Source: Halioglobus sp. | GTDB lineage: Bacteria; Pseudomonadota; Gammaproteobacteria; Pseudomonadales; Halieaceae | DNA: 33,277 bases | Direction of reading: 5' to 3' | NCBI GenBank assembly: GCA_013214285.1 | Contig: JABSPW010000022.1 | Span: forward strand, 1-33,277 | Shown here: positions 1 through 8,876 of the stretch, piece after piece | How the letters are laid out: every line of letters begins with the position of its first letter | How positions within the stretch are numbered: position 1 is the stretch's first letter | The notes under the pieces: generated by a model | What the model saw: the letters and a program-made list of their open reading frames with translations, nothing else | Database searches by the model: none | What the model was told of the DNA's origin: nothing | Made by a program: the position numbers and the translations under genes

Positions 1-500
1 CCGGGACCTATTTCGCCTACCAAGGCATTGACCTACTACCCGATGTGGTGACCACCGCAAAGGGGCTTGGCAACGGTGTGCCGATCGGCGCCTGCCTGGC
101 CCAGGGCAGCGCTGCGCGGCTCTTGGGTGCAGGACAGCACGGGTCTACTTTTGGCGGCAACCCGCTGGCCTGCTGCGCCGGCCTCGCCGTTATAGAGACC
201 ATAGAAAAGGATAGGCTCTGTGATAATGCGGTGCGCATGGGCCAGGTCATCACCGCTACCCTGCGCTCGGAACTGGCAGAAAGCCCGCGTGTCAAGGAGA
301 TCCGGGGTCAGGGCCTGATGTTGGGCATCGAGTTGAACAAAGACTGTGGCGAACTCGCAGAGCGCGGCTTGGCTGCGGACTTGCTGATCAACGTCGCCGG
401 CGGTAATACCGTGCGCCTGCTACCACCGCTTATCATCAACGCCCAGGAAGCACGGGCTTTGGCGGTCGGTGTCGCCGACCTGATCCGCAGCTTTCACTGA
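1..500 (+). CDS. argD: Acetylornithine/succinyldiaminopimelate aminotransferase, C-terminal part
   Basis: This is a 3' fragment; the reading frame is already open at the left edge (first full codon at position 3), so the start lies outside the window. ArgD is a cytoplasmic PLP-dependent aminotransferase that converts N-acetylglutamate semialdehyde to acetylornithine in arginine synthesis. The visible part starts just before the PLP-lysine segment [14 protein letters not shown] and contains [14 protein letters not shown], the conserved glycine-rich loop of class III aminotransferases. The C-terminal small domain follows (RLLPPLIIN) and a TGA stop. argF begins 23 bp downstream on the same strand, which fits an arginine-biosynthesis operon. 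A related ornithine/omega-amino-acid aminotransferase cannot be fully excluded from half a protein, but the argF neighbour favours ArgD. Confidence 0.93.
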   Translation, partial: GTYFAYQGIDLLPDVVTTAKGLGNGVPIGACLAQGSAARLLGAGQHGSTFGGNPLACCAGLAVIETIEKDRLCDNAVRMGQVITATLRSELAESPRVKEIRGQGLMLGIELNKDCGELAERGLAADLLINVAGGNTVRLLPPLIINAQEARALAVGVADLIRSFH

Positions 501-523
501 CCTGCTGGAACCCGGGACTGCTC

Positions 524-1441
524 ATGTCGGACACGCGGCATTTTTTGACCCTGCTGGATTTCAGCCCCTCCGAGCTAATGCAACTGCTAGACCGCGCAGC
601 TGAAATGAAGCGGGAACACCGGGCCGGAAAGGACCTGCGGGACTTCCCCGGGGTGACACTGGCGATGATTTTCGCCAAATCCTCGACGCGCACCCGCGTG
701 TCCTTTGAAGCGGGCATGAGTCAACTCGGTGGCCAAGCGCTGTTCCTGTCGCCGGAAGACACCCAGCTGGGCCGAGGCGAACCGGTGGAAGATAGCGCTC
801 GGGTGATCTCCTCCATGGTGGACATTGTCATGATCCGCACCTACGAGCAAGACATTGTCGAACGCTTCGCTGCCAACTCCGCAGTCCCGGTAATCAACGG
901 GCTGACCGATGACTACCATCCCTGCCAACTGCTGGCGGACATGCAGACCTGGTATGAACACCGGGGCAGCATTGCCGGCAGGCGAGTGTGCTGGGTCGGG
1001 GACGGCAATAACATGTGCCAGTCGTATATCAACGCCGCCCGACAGTTTGATTTCGAACTGCGCATTGCCTGCCCACCGGGGTTTGAGCCCGACCAGGCAC
1101 TGCTTGCAGCCAACGCCGACCGGGTCAGCATCGAGCACGACCCTGCCAGCGCTGCGAGAGGCGCGGACCTGCTCGTTACCGACGTGTGGGCCTCGATGGG
1201 ACAAGAGAGTGAGCAGGGAGAACGGGCGCAGCTTTTCGCGCCCTACCAGCTGAATACCGAACTGAAGAGCCATGCCGCTGGCGACGCCCTGTACATGCAC
1301 TGCTTGCCGGCCCACCGGGGCGAGGAGATCAGCGCTGAACTCATGGAAGCGCAAGACACCGTGATATGGGAAGAAGCGGAAAACCGACTGCACGCCCAGA
1401 AGGCTCTTATGGAGGCGCTGTTACTCGCTAACCGCCAATAG
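524..1441 (+). CDS. argF: Ornithine carbamoyltransferase
   Basis: This cytoplasmic enzyme transfers the carbamoyl group of carbamoyl phosphate to ornithine to give citrulline, the sixth step of arginine synthesis. The protein is 305 residues, normal for the family. The carbamoyl-phosphate motif STRTR is at residues 54-58, HPCQ at 132-135, the ornithine-side DVWASMG loop at 220-226, and the catalytic-Cys motif HCLPAHRG at 259-266. These separate it from aspartate carbamoyltransferase. It follows argD after a 23-bp gap and is probably co-transcribed. A short GC-rich inverted repeat (1432-1436 with 1443-1447) overlaps the stop codon but has no T-tract. Confidence 0.97.
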   Translation: MSDTRHFLTLLDFSPSELMQLLDRAAEMKREHRAGKDLRDFPGVTLAMIFAKSSTRTRVSFEAGMSQLGGQALFLSPEDTQLGRGEPVEDSARVISSMVDIVMIRTYEQDIVERFAANSAVPVINGLTDDYHPCQLLADMQTWYEHRGSIAGRRVCWVGDGNNMCQSYINAARQFDFELRIACPPGFEPDQALLAANADRVSIEHDPASAARGADLLVTDVWASMGQESEQGERAQLFAPYQLNTELKSHAAGDALYMHCLPAHRGEEISAELMEAQDTVIWEEAENRLHAQKALMEALLLANRQ

Positions 1442-1624
1442 CGGCGGACTGCAGGAGGGCGGCAAGCAGCACATCATAATTTTGCGGAATAGCAACAAAG
1501 ATCTTTATAATAATTAATTCGTTGAATGTAAAAATTCCACCGTTTTGCTGCAAACACAACAGAGCTGCAAGCAAATCAATGCCTGCACGGTTAGCGGCCA
1601 CCCGCACAGCCCCCCATCAACACC

Positions 1625-1633
1625 TTATCCACA
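1625..1633 (+). promoter_or_regulatory. DnaA box upstream of nrdA
   Basis: The sequence TTATCCACA is an exact match to the strong DnaA-box consensus. It lies about 250 bp upstream of nrdA and about 60 bp upstream of the predicted -35 element. In E. coli DnaA boxes in the nrdAB promoter tie ribonucleotide reductase expression to replication initiation; the same role is inferred here. A chance match of 9 bp is possible, but the position is apt. Confidence 0.65.
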
Positions 1634-1672
1634 ACATAAACCCAGCATCATGCCCTTGCATTGCGTGTTGAG

Positions 1673-1688
1673 CCGCATTATCTTGTAG
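1673..1688 (+). promoter_or_regulatory. NrdR box 1 (weaker, upstream)
   Basis: The core CATTATCTTG at 1676-1685 matches 8 of 10 positions of the NrdR core CwAtATaTwG. Its centre (1680.5) is 32 bp from the centre of the strong site at 1705-1720. NrdR binds tandem 16-bp boxes separated by about 15-16 bp, so the spacing supports a site that would be weak alone. Confidence 0.55.
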
Positions 1689-1716
1689 TTGAGTGAAGCA
1701 CATACCCCTATATATA
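1689..1716 (+). promoter_or_regulatory. Possible nrdA promoter
   Basis: TTGAGT at 1689-1694 and TATATA at 1711-1716 are separated by 16 bp, an acceptable sigma-70 arrangement. The -10 hexamer lies inside the strong NrdR-like palindrome and the -35 directly abuts the upstream box, so bound NrdR would occlude RNA polymerase. No transcription start is known. Confidence 0.4.
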
Positions 1717-1720
1717 GGGG
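1705..1720 (+). promoter_or_regulatory. NrdR box 2 (strong, perfect palindrome)
   Basis: CCCCTATATATAGGGG is a perfect 16-bp palindrome. Its core CTATATATAG fits the NrdR consensus CwAtATaTwG completely; the outer bases differ from the usual aca/tgt. Together with box 1 it forms the expected tandem pair upstream of a ribonucleotide reductase operon. NrdR is the ATP/dATP-sensing repressor of nrd genes. Confidence 0.7.
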
Positions 1721-1884
1721 AAAGCGGCTAAAAAACGATCAAAAAACTCACTATCTGGCCGCAATAGCAGGGACTGCTCTATCCCGACGACCGCCGGGGG
1801 GAATTACATCCCCTGCAGGGCAGCCTGTCGCGGCATTCGTTTCCCTGCGGACAATAACCAGAGCGCGGGCACTTCGGAGAAAAT

Positions 1885-4764
1885 ATGCAGACAGAGAGCA
1901 ACCCCGGCGGCACGGCCGCCGAAGCGACCACACCACTCCAGGACGCAGCTGCCATCAGCAGCGCCATCGCTGCCACCGCGCCAGGCCAGCTCAGGGTCAT
2001 TAAACGCAATGGCACCGTTGTCCCCTTCGAGGCCAGCAAGATTGCAGTCGCTATCACCAAGGCCTTTCTCGCGGTGGAGGGCGGCACCGCGGCAGCCTCC
2101 AGTCGGATTCACGAAACCGTCGACAAGCTCACACAAATGGTCGGCACTACTTTCAACCGCCGCATGCCCTCCGGCGGCACCATCCATATCGAGGACATCC
2201 AAGACCAGGTGGAACTGGCACTGATGCGTTCCGGGGAGCACAAAGTAGCCAGGGACTACGTGATCTACCGCGAACAGCAGGCACAAAAACGCGCCGCCAA
2301 GCTGGCCCTGTCCCCTGCCACCCAAGAGGCCGCCGCAAACATATCCGTGGTTTTGGCGGACGGCAGCCGGACACCGTTGAACATTGACCGTCTGCACACC
2401 ATTGTCAGTGAGGCCTGCGTCAATTTGTCCGATGTCAGCGAATCGGAAATTCTCGACGAAGCCCTGAAGAACCTTTACGACGGGGTCACCCAAGCTGAAC
2501 TGAGTACCTCACTGGTAATCACGGCGCGCACCCTGATCGAACAAGAACCCAATTACACTTTTGTGGCCGCCCGTCTGCTTTGCGACAATCTGCGCAGCGA
2601 GGCGCTGGGTTTTTTGGGTGTCGCAAGTAGCGCCACCCAACACGATATGAGCACGCTCTACGCAAAAGCCCTGAATGCCTACGTGGCGAAAGGTATCGAG
2701 CGGGAACTGCTGGCACCAGAGCTGCAGACTTTTGACCTGCAACGTCTGGGCGAGGCACTGCTGCCGGAGCGCGACCTGCAGTTCACCTACCTTGGTCTGC
2801 AGACGCTGTATGACCGCTACTTCATCCACTCAGATGACACGCGTATCGAGCTACCGCAAATATTTTTCATGCGCGTGGCGATGGGGCTAGCTATCAAGGA
2901 GACTGACAAGAACGCCCGAGCGATCGAGTTCTACGAGTTGTTATCTTCCTTCGATTATATGAGTTCCACACCGACCCTGTTCAACGCCGGCACCCTGCGC
3001 CCACAGTTGTCCTCCTGCTACCTCACTACAGTACCGGATGACCTGCACGGCATCTACGGTGCAATCCAGGACAACGCCATGTTGTCAAAATTCGCCGGGG
3101 GACTCGGGAACGACTGGACGCCCGTGCGCGCTCTGGGCGCCTACATCAAAGGCACTAATGGTAAATCACAAGGTGTGGTGCCTTTTCTAAAGGTGGTCAA
3201 TGATACTGCCGTCGCGGTGAACCAGGGCGGTAAGCGCAAGGGCGCTGTCTGCGCCTACCTGGAGACCTGGCACCTGGATATCGAGGAATTCGTCGAGTTG
3301 CGCAAGAACACCGGCGACGACAGGCGGCGCACCCACGATATGAACACGGCCAACTGGATCCCCGACCTGTTCATGAAGCGGGTCTTCGAAGACGGCGACT
3401 GGACACTGTTCTCACCCAACGACACACCGGACTTGCACGACCTTTACGGCAAAGCCTTTGAGGAACGCTATACCCACTATGAAAAAATGGCCCGCAGCGG
3501 CGATCTGAAGCTCTACAAGACCGTCAAGGCGCAGAATCTGTGGCGCAAAATGCTGGGTATGCTGTTTGAAACAGGCCACCCCTGGATGACCTTCAAGGAT
3601 CCCTGCAATCTCCGCTCGCCACAACAACACGTGGGCGTAGTGCACTCGTCCAACCTTTGTACAGAGATCACGCTGAACACCAACAAAGATGAGATCGCAG
3701 TATGCAACCTGGGTTCGGTCAACTTACCTCAGCACATCGACGACAACGGTCTGGATCATGACAAGCTGCAGAAGACCGTGCGTACGGCGGTGCGGATGCT
3801 CGACAACGTCATCGATATCAACTATTACTCGGTAGATACAGCGGAAAACTCCAACTTGCTGCATCGTCCCGTGGGCCTCGGACTGATGGGCTTTCAGGAC
3901 GCCCTATACAAGCAGCATATCGCCTATAGCTCCGCAGGCGCAGTGGACTTCGCCGACCGCTCTATGGAGGCGATAAGTTACTTCGCTATCCAGGCCTCTA
4001 GCGAACTGGCAGCAGAGCGCGGTACTTACTCCAGTTACGACGGCTCACTCTGGAGCCAAGGAATACTCCCTGTCGATTCTCTCGACCGATTGATCGCCGA
4101 GCGCGGCGAGGACTACATACAGGTTGACAAGTCCAGGACCCTGGACTGGGATAGCCTGAAAGATACCGTCAAGGCCCGGGGTATGCGCAACTCCAATGTT
4201 ATGGCCATCGCGCCTACGGCAACCATCGCCAACATCACAGGGGTATCACAATCTATAGAGCCCACCTACCAGAACCTGTATGTGAAATCCAACCTGTCTG
4301 GTGAATTCACCGTGGTCAATCCGTACCTGGTCAACGACCTGAAAGCCAATGGCTTGTGGGACGCAGTGATGGTGAACGATCTCAAATACTACGACGGTAG
4401 TGTGCAGTCTATCGACCGCGTACCCGAGGACCTCAAGGCTATCTACGCTAATGCCTTCGAGGTTGAACCGCGCTGGCTCGTGGAGTCGGCTAGCCGGCGG
4501 CAGAAATGGATCGATCAGGCGCAATCACTGAATCTTTACATTAACAATGCCAGCGGTAAAAAGCTGGATATCACTTATCGTATGGCCTGGCTATGTGGAC
4601 TGAAGACCACCTATTACTTACGTTCACTGGCAGCTACCGGCACAGAGAAATCTACCATCGACACCGGCACTCTTAACGCGGTGTCTAATGAAGCCAACGG
4701 TGGACCGGCGCCGGTGCCACAAGCCTGTTCATTGGATGACCCGGACTGCGATGCTTGCCAATAG
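1885..4764 (+). CDS. nrdA: Ribonucleoside-diphosphate reductase class Ia, alpha subunit
   Basis: NrdA reduces ribonucleoside diphosphates to deoxyribonucleotides in the cytoplasm, using a radical generated in NrdB. The protein is 959 residues, longer than the E. coli enzyme (about 760), because it has two ATP-cone domains: the first near residues 36-130 ([18 protein letters not shown]), the second near 153-240 ([18 protein letters not shown]). This is the Pseudomonas-type layout. Catalytic landmarks are SSCYL, SNLCTEI, the [11 protein letters not shown] segment and the radical-transfer tyrosine pair in LKTTYYLR. The C-terminal thiol tail ends [12 protein letters not shown]. The start is supported by GGAGAAAAT upstream and by the Pseudomonas-like N-terminus. 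nrdB follows almost immediately. Regulation by NrdR and DnaA is suggested by upstream sites. Confidence 0.98.
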   Translation: MQTESNPGGTAAEATTPLQDAAAISSAIAATAPGQLRVIKRNGTVVPFEASKIAVAITKAFLAVEGGTAAASSRIHETVDKLTQMVGTTFNRRMPSGGTIHIEDIQDQVELALMRSGEHKVARDYVIYREQQAQKRAAKLALSPATQEAAANISVVLADGSRTPLNIDRLHTIVSEACVNLSDVSESEILDEALKNLYDGVTQAELSTSLVITARTLIEQEPNYTFVAARLLCDNLRSEALGFLGVASSATQHDMSTLYAKALNAYVAKGIERELLAPELQTFDLQRLGEALLPERDLQFTYLGLQTLYDRYFIHSDDTRIELPQIFFMRVAMGLAIKETDKNARAIEFYELLSSFDYMSSTPTLFNAGTLRPQLSSCYLTTVPDDLHGIYGAIQDNAMLSKFAGGLGNDWTPVRALGAYIKGTNGKSQGVVPFLKVVNDTAVAVNQGGKRKGAVCAYLETWHLDIEEFVELRKNTGDDRRRTHDMNTANWIPDLFMKRVFEDGDWTLFSPNDTPDLHDLYGKAFEERYTHYEKMARSGDLKLYKTVKAQNLWRKMLGMLFETGHPWMTFKDPCNLRSPQQHVGVVHSSNLCTEITLNTNKDEIAVCNLGSVNLPQHIDDNGLDHDKLQKTVRTAVRMLDNVIDINYYSVDTAENSNLLHRPVGLGLMGFQDALYKQHIAYSSAGAVDFADRSMEAISYFAIQASSELAAERGTYSSYDGSLWSQGILPVDSLDRLIAERGEDYIQVDKSRTLDWDSLKDTVKARGMRNSNVMAIAPTATIANITGVSQSIEPTYQNLYVKSNLSGEFTVVNPYLVNDLKANGLWDAVMVNDLKYYDGSVQSIDRVPEDLKAIYANAFEVEPRWLVESASRRQKWIDQAQSLNLYINNASGKKLDITYRMAWLCGLKTTYYLRSLAATGTEKSTIDTGTLNAVSNEANGGPAPVPQACSLDDPDCDACQ

Positions 4765-4814
4765 GCAAGATGCAGACAAAAAACGATGACCAAACGCAAT
4801 CAGGAAGCAGATAT

Positions 4815-6113
4815 ATGTTGAGTTGGGACGACTACTATAAAGAGGAAGCCGCACACGCCGCTCCCGCAATGCACACCGCGCCCGAACCACGCCCGGACGC
4901 CGCGCCGGCGGAACCCTCTGTTACGGAAACAACAGGAGAAATAGCAGCGGCGATAACGGTACCGGATGTCTCGCTGGAGACGGCGACCAGCGTCCTGGAA
5001 GACGAAGCGGGAGTCGTGGACAAGCTGACGAAAGCGACGGCGGCCCTGGAGCAGATGGATGTCGCACCCGGACTGCAGGAGCTGGAGATGGGGGCGGCGC
5101 GCGTATCGGTGGATGAAAAAGCTATGATCAATTGTCGCGCTGACCTCAACCAGCTGGTGCCCTTCAAGTACGACTGGGCGTGGCAGAAGTACATCGACGG
5201 CTGCGCCAATCACTGGATGCCGCAGGAAATTAATATGACCGCGGACGTGGCCACCTGGAAAAACCCTGAGGGCCTCACCGACGACGAACGGCGTATTGTG
5301 ATGCGCAACCTGGGTTATTTTTCCACCGCCGACTCCCTTGTGGCAAACAACCTCGTGTTGGCAATCTACCGGCTCATCACGAATCCTGAGTGCCGCCAGT
5401 ACTTGTTGCGCCAGGCCTTTGAGGAAGCGATCCACACCCACGCCTATCAATACTGCATCGAGTCATTGGGCATGGACGAAGGGGAGGTATTCAACATGTA
5501 CAGGGAAATTCCCTCTGTAGCCAAAAAGGCAGCCTGGAGCCTGAGCCATACCCACTCCCTGTCAGACCCTCATTTTAAGACCGGCACAGTAGAGACAGAT
5601 CAGGAACTGCTGCGCAATCTGATCGGCTTCTACGGTGTGACCGAAGGCATTTTTTTCTATTGCGGCTTTACCCAAATCCTGTCCATGGGCCGCCGCAACA
5701 AGATGACTGGCGTGGCGGAGCAATTCCAATACATCCTCAGGGACGAATCCATGCATCTGAATTTTGGTATCGACGTGATAAATCAGATCAAGCTGGAGAA
5801 TCCACACCTATGGACTCCCGAGTTCCAGGAGGAGGCTATTCAGATGATCCTTGAAGGCACTCAGCTGGAGATCGAATATGCCCGAGACACCATGCCAACC
5901 GGCGTACTGGGCATGAATGCAGCAATGATGGAGGAATACCTGCACTTCATCGCCAACCGGCGCCTGTCGCAACTGGGCCTGCCGGAGCAATTTGCAGGCG
6001 CCCAGAACCCTTTTCCATGGATGTCGGAAATCATGGACCTGCGCAAGGAGAAAAACTTTTTTGAAACACGGGTGATTGAATACCAGACAGGCGGTGCCCT
6101 GAGCTGGGATTAA
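4815..6113 (+). CDS. nrdB: Ribonucleoside-diphosphate reductase class Ia, beta subunit
   Basis: NrdB houses the diiron-tyrosyl radical needed by NrdA. I place the start at ATG 4815 (432 residues, [10 protein letters not shown]), preceded by AGGAAG 7 nt upstream; Pseudomonas NrdB begins with the same MLSWD motif. An in-frame ATG at 4755 would overlap the nrdA stop and add 20 unlikely residues. The diiron ligands EAIH (204-207) and ESMH (311-314) are present, and Tyr211 is spaced as the radical tyrosine is after EAIH. Residues 10-100 are an Ala/Glu/Pro-rich, probably disordered extension before the conserved core starts at [11 protein letters not shown]. The C-terminal tail [13 protein letters not shown], which docks into NrdA, is intact. 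It is expected to be co-transcribed with nrdA. Confidence 0.97.
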   Translation: MLSWDDYYKEEAAHAAPAMHTAPEPRPDAAPAEPSVTETTGEIAAAITVPDVSLETATSVLEDEAGVVDKLTKATAALEQMDVAPGLQELEMGAARVSVDEKAMINCRADLNQLVPFKYDWAWQKYIDGCANHWMPQEINMTADVATWKNPEGLTDDERRIVMRNLGYFSTADSLVANNLVLAIYRLITNPECRQYLLRQAFEEAIHTHAYQYCIESLGMDEGEVFNMYREIPSVAKKAAWSLSHTHSLSDPHFKTGTVETDQELLRNLIGFYGVTEGIFFYCGFTQILSMGRRNKMTGVAEQFQYILRDESMHLNFGIDVINQIKLENPHLWTPEFQEEAIQMILEGTQLEIEYARDTMPTGVLGMNAAMMEEYLHFIANRRLSQLGLPEQFAGAQNPFPWMSEIMDLRKEKNFFETRVIEYQTGGALSWD

Positions 6114-6115
6114 AC

Positions 6116-6147
6116 ACACGGCGGCTGCTCTGACCAAGGGGCCGTGT
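6116..6147 (+). terminator. Hairpin after nrdB, possible weak terminator
   Basis: ACACGGC at 6116-6122 is the reverse complement of GCCGTGT at 6141-6147, giving a 7-bp stem with an 18-nt loop just after the nrdB stop. There is no T-tract, so if it ends transcription it is not a classical intrinsic terminator; it could instead protect the 3' end. Confidence 0.3.
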
Positions 6148-6191
6148 CCATACACTGTATGTTGAGAAAGATGCCCTAAGAGGAATCTCAC

Positions 6192-6386
6192 ATGTCAAGA
6201 AGCGATAAGTCCCCGACTGAAAACGAAACCATCATGATGGCGTTAGACCAGATCAGCCAGACCATTGATGTGATGACCAGCGTCGTCGGTCGGTTGCGCA
6301 ATTACATGCAGCAGCGAGAGACCGCAACAGCCGACCAGTCAAAAGAGCTGCAAGCCGAAATGGGGTCGGACCGCACACTGCACTAG
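6192..6386 (+). CDS. Small hypothetical protein, 64 residues
   Basis: I do not recognise a family. The ORF has an AGGAA ribosome-binding sequence about 7 nt before ATG 6192. The protein is polar and likely helical (residues 12-50, ALDQISQTIDVMTSVVGRLR, with heptad-like hydrophobic spacing), so a short coiled coil is plausible. It has no signal peptide or membrane segment. It lies 78 bp after nrdB and could be the last gene of that operon or a separate one. Its role is unknown. Confidence 0.55.
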   Translation: MSRSDKSPTENETIMMALDQISQTIDVMTSVVGRLRNYMQQRETATADQSKELQAEMGSDRTLH

Positions 6387-6525
6387 AAAGGTAACCACCT
6401 GACTCGATATGGGTGTATGGGTTCAGCTCGTCCAGGCTACAGCAGCTAAGGCGTCTACCCTGCACACGTTCTCTATGATAAAGCCTCGTCTCTTGACTCC
6501 TATCGGAATTTCTCGTTACCCACGG

Positions 6526-6538
6526 CGCCTGTAAGGCG
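6526..6538 (+). promoter_or_regulatory. Tight hairpin over the ribosome-binding site of the next gene
   Basis: CGCCT (6526-6530) pairs with AGGCG (6534-6538) across a GTA loop, 4 nt before ATG 6543. The right arm includes the only AAGG-type Shine-Dalgarno candidate, so folding could lower translation. The stem is only 5 bp. Confidence 0.3.
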
Positions 6539-6542
6539 TAAC

Positions 6543-7067
6543 ATGAAATACTTTGCCTACGGCTCCAATATGTCTATCGCAAGGCTCAAGCAGCGCGCTC
6601 CCGGTGCAGTATCTCTAGGGCGGCTCTGCCTCAAAGCACACGATCTACGGTTTGATGAAACGGGCAGGAGCGGCTCTGCAACGTGCGGTGCACTGCATAC
6701 GAGCCTCAAGACCGTTGCGGTCATGGGCGTCCTCTTCGAGATCGCAGCTAAAGGAAAAGCGATGCTGGATCGGGTGGAGGGTCTTGGAAGCGGCCACATC
6801 GAAACACCCCTGGCGGTTGTATCCAATAAGAGCATTGCGGTAGAGGCCACCCTCTATATCGCAACAGCGACTAATAACCGCCTCAAACCCTTCGAATGGC
6901 ATCAAAGCCATATCCTGATGGGCACCCATGAAGCGCAGCTGCAAGCGGACTATATCGATGGCATCAGCGCACGGGCATTCTCGTGCAAAAGCAACACACG
7001 AGCTCGCGATTTTATCGCAAAGATAGCACGCTGCGTATACGAGGCGAGGGCAATGGGGTGGCACTGA
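6543..7067 (+). CDS. Gamma-glutamylcyclotransferase-like protein
   Basis: Proteins of this fold cyclise gamma-glutamyl amines or peptides to release 5-oxoproline. The signature loop YGSNM is at residues 6-10, which binds the gamma-glutamyl group, and the probable catalytic acid is Glu79 in LDRVEG. The length of 174 residues fits the GGCT family. There is no signal peptide, so it should be cytoplasmic. The substrate cannot be read from sequence; glutathione-type, peptide-derived and toxin-like substrates are all known in the superfamily. A HAD hydrolase follows on the same strand, perhaps co-transcribed. Confidence 0.85.
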   Translation: MKYFAYGSNMSIARLKQRAPGAVSLGRLCLKAHDLRFDETGRSGSATCGALHTSLKTVAVMGVLFEIAAKGKAMLDRVEGLGSGHIETPLAVVSNKSIAVEATLYIATATNNRLKPFEWHQSHILMGTHEAQLQADYIDGISARAFSCKSNTRARDFIAKIARCVYEARAMGWH

Positions 7068-7119
7068 AGATACGATGTGTAGCGCCTATTTATCGCCCCG
7101 CAGATCACAGCGAGCGCCG

Positions 7120-7755
7120 GTGAAACGCTTCATTCTCTGGGACAACGATGGCGTCCTGGTAGACACCGAGCACTGGTACTTTACCGCCACAAAACGTGCA
7201 TTGGCCGAGTTAGGTTTTACACTGGAGCGTGATATTTATCTGCAGCGCATGGTGCATGGAGAGTCCAGCTGGGATATCGCCATCGCATCGGGCCTCGATG
7301 AAGAGCAAGCGGTGCAAAAACGCAAACAGCGTGACGCGTACTATCAGGAATACCTGCGGGAAAAGGCTATCGACATACCGGGAGTGGAAGCCGTTCTCAA
7401 GGATATGGCTAAAACGCATTCGATGGCGATTGTTACAACCTCTAAACGCGCTGATTTTGAATTGATTCATCGAGAGAGGAACCTCGTTAGCCTCATGGAT
7501 TTCGTCCTCGTGCGGGAAGACTATAAGAAATCTAAACCAGACCCCGAACCTTACCTTGTCGGTATTGAACGATTTGGTGCCCATCCAGAGGAGTGTCTGG
7601 TGGTAGAGGACTCGCAGCGCGGCCTGCAGGCGGCACTGGCGGCAGGCCTCGACTGTGCAATCGTGCACAATGACTTTACCGCAAGTCACGATTTCACGGG
7701 GGCCTGTTTCCACATGCAGTCCCTTGAAGAATTACCCAAGCTACTCAAGACCTGA
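7120..7755 (+). CDS. HAD-superfamily phosphatase (beta-phosphoglucomutase-like)
   Basis: The HAD motifs are all present: motif I DNDGVLVDTE (Asp8 and Asp10), motif II in IVTTSKR (about 105-110), the lysine in KKSKPDPEPY (about 139), and the acidic motif IV VVEDSQRG (161-168). The helical cap lies between motif I and motif II, so this is subclass IA, the group of phosphoglycolate and sugar phosphatases and beta-phosphoglucomutases. I chose the GTG at 7120 (211 residues) because the fold begins there; an in-frame ATG at 7075 would add 15 residues. Neither start has a strong ribosome site. The natural substrate is not predictable. Confidence 0.9.
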   Translation: MKRFILWDNDGVLVDTEHWYFTATKRALAELGFTLERDIYLQRMVHGESSWDIAIASGLDEEQAVQKRKQRDAYYQEYLREKAIDIPGVEAVLKDMAKTHSMAIVTTSKRADFELIHRERNLVSLMDFVLVREDYKKSKPDPEPYLVGIERFGAHPEECLVVEDSQRGLQAALAAGLDCAIVHNDFTASHDFTGACFHMQSLEELPKLLKT

Positions 7756-7980
7756 CAAAAATTTGTGGGACCTGAAAGCGTGAATCTGGTCATCCAGCTT
7801 TTTGTATCGCATGCAGCCACCTGCGCGATTTGACAAGGATTAGTGCCAAAAAAAGCATCCGTTGCGGCAATGCAAGACTCGGCCACAAGTTGACCCGAAA
7901 GCGCATGTGCAGTATCAATACCAACAAACCGGTTGCGTTGGTCAAGTTCGCGCAGCGCGGCCGACTTACGGTAGGCGATG

Positions 7981-8871
7981 CTAGGCCAACGTACCATGAC
8001 AACGCAATTGATCATCCACAGCCAGCCAGGGCAAACCCAATTCATTCAGCCAAAGTAGCGCGTCTTCTGCAGGCTTTAACATTGCTATTGTTGCAGAGCT
8101 GCCCGCCACCAAACAATGCGGTGCCAAGACACTGACTGCGATCAGACCGCGAATAGGCCAACCGGTAAGCGGACTGAGAATATGCCCGTAGCGCTCACCT
8201 CCGATTTCAAGGCAACGCTCGTAGTCACCGCTACTGGCTAAGGCACCTTCCGGCATGGTCACATGGGCAATGGCGTGTTGCTTTGCGCCAGGGTGCCGAA
8301 TGCCTACAGGCCAGCCGTCCGACCCTGGTGGCACGCCAATGGCCACCATATCACCCGCCAGATCAACCAGTGCCCAGGCGACCCCGTGTTGCCGCAGCAC
8401 TGCCGCCGCACTGTCGGCAGCGTATTCCTTGACACAACCACCGAAGTCAAGCTCCATTCCCTCAAGGGGCAGAGCAATAGTATCCTCAACCCGCTGTACC
8501 TTGGCCCAGCCAACCAAGGGCATGACAGCCTCAATCGCAGATTGCTCCGGTAAATGCGCGGACTTGAAATCCCAAACACGGCGTAAAACACCCGAAGTGA
8601 GGTCAAAAAGGCCACTACTCTCGCGCCACAGTGTGTCGGCGTAATTCAGTAAACCCACGGTTTCTTCATCAACGGCAATGACTTCGCCGGAACCGGCCGA
8701 ACGATTGATTGCGCTAGTCAGGGAGTCCTCCCGGTAGCGACTGTACTTCTGCTCTAGTCGCTCGACTTCCGCGACAACCGCAGCGACGATGGCCTCGGCA
8801 GTGCCACGTGTCTCAAAGCGCAGGTGGGCGGGCCCACCCATAGCTTTGAAACTGTGATCCACGCGTCCCAT
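7981..8871 (-). CDS. apbE: ApbE-family FAD:protein FMN transferase, atypical
   Basis: ApbE enzymes attach FMN covalently to a Ser/Thr of exported redox proteins. The 296-residue protein has the fold landmarks: AMGGPAHL near the N-terminus, LDFGGCVKEYAAD (141-153), DLAGDMVAIG (170-179), SSGDYER (213-219) and HILSPLTG (230-237). Two key positions differ from characterised ApbE: HIxDPxTG reads HILSPLTG, and the magnesium-binding D-x3-T reads G257-x3-T261 (AGSSAT). There is no signal peptide or lipobox, and an in-frame stop at 8881-8883 rules out a longer N-terminus, so it may be cytoplasmic. It is the last gene of a four-gene unit, 5 bp after the DUF3570 gene. Enzyme activity is therefore uncertain. 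Confidence 0.9.
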   Translation of the reverse strand: MGRVDHSFKAMGGPAHLRFETRGTAEAIVAAVVAEVERLEQKYSRYREDSLTSAINRSAGSGEVIAVDEETVGLLNYADTLWRESSGLFDLTSGVLRRVWDFKSAHLPEQSAIEAVMPLVGWAKVQRVEDTIALPLEGMELDFGGCVKEYAADSAAAVLRQHGVAWALVDLAGDMVAIGVPPGSDGWPVGIRHPGAKQHAIAHVTMPEGALASSGDYERCLEIGGERYGHILSPLTGWPIRGLIAVSVLAPHCLVAGSSATIAMLKPAEDALLWLNELGLPWLAVDDQLRCHGTLA

Positions 8872-8876
8872 TAAAC

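Larger units (their letters stand above)
1442..1884. other. Control region between argF and nrdA
   Basis: This 443-bp stretch has no convincing ORF. It is AT-rich at 1495-1535 and then carries a perfect DnaA box, a promoter-like element and two NrdR-box-like sites, each listed separately. The predicted nrdA leader is about 160 nt and purine-rich near the start codon (GGAGAAAAT just before ATG 1885). Confidence 0.7.

Noticed and set aside
587..1393. 268-residue antisense ORF inside argF
   Set aside because: It is a shadow of a high-GC coding frame with no ribosome site or family features; similar antisense frames occur across nrdA and nrdB.
4755..4814. Earlier nrdB start overlapping nrdA
   Set aside because: ATG 4815 has a better ribosome site and matches the conserved MLSWD start of the family.
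7686..7997. - strand ORF following apbE (MVRWPSIAYRKSAAL...)
   Set aside because: It overlaps the end of apbE and the 3' end of the HAD gene, has no ribosome site and no recognisable family; the protein-like middle is suggestive but not enough.
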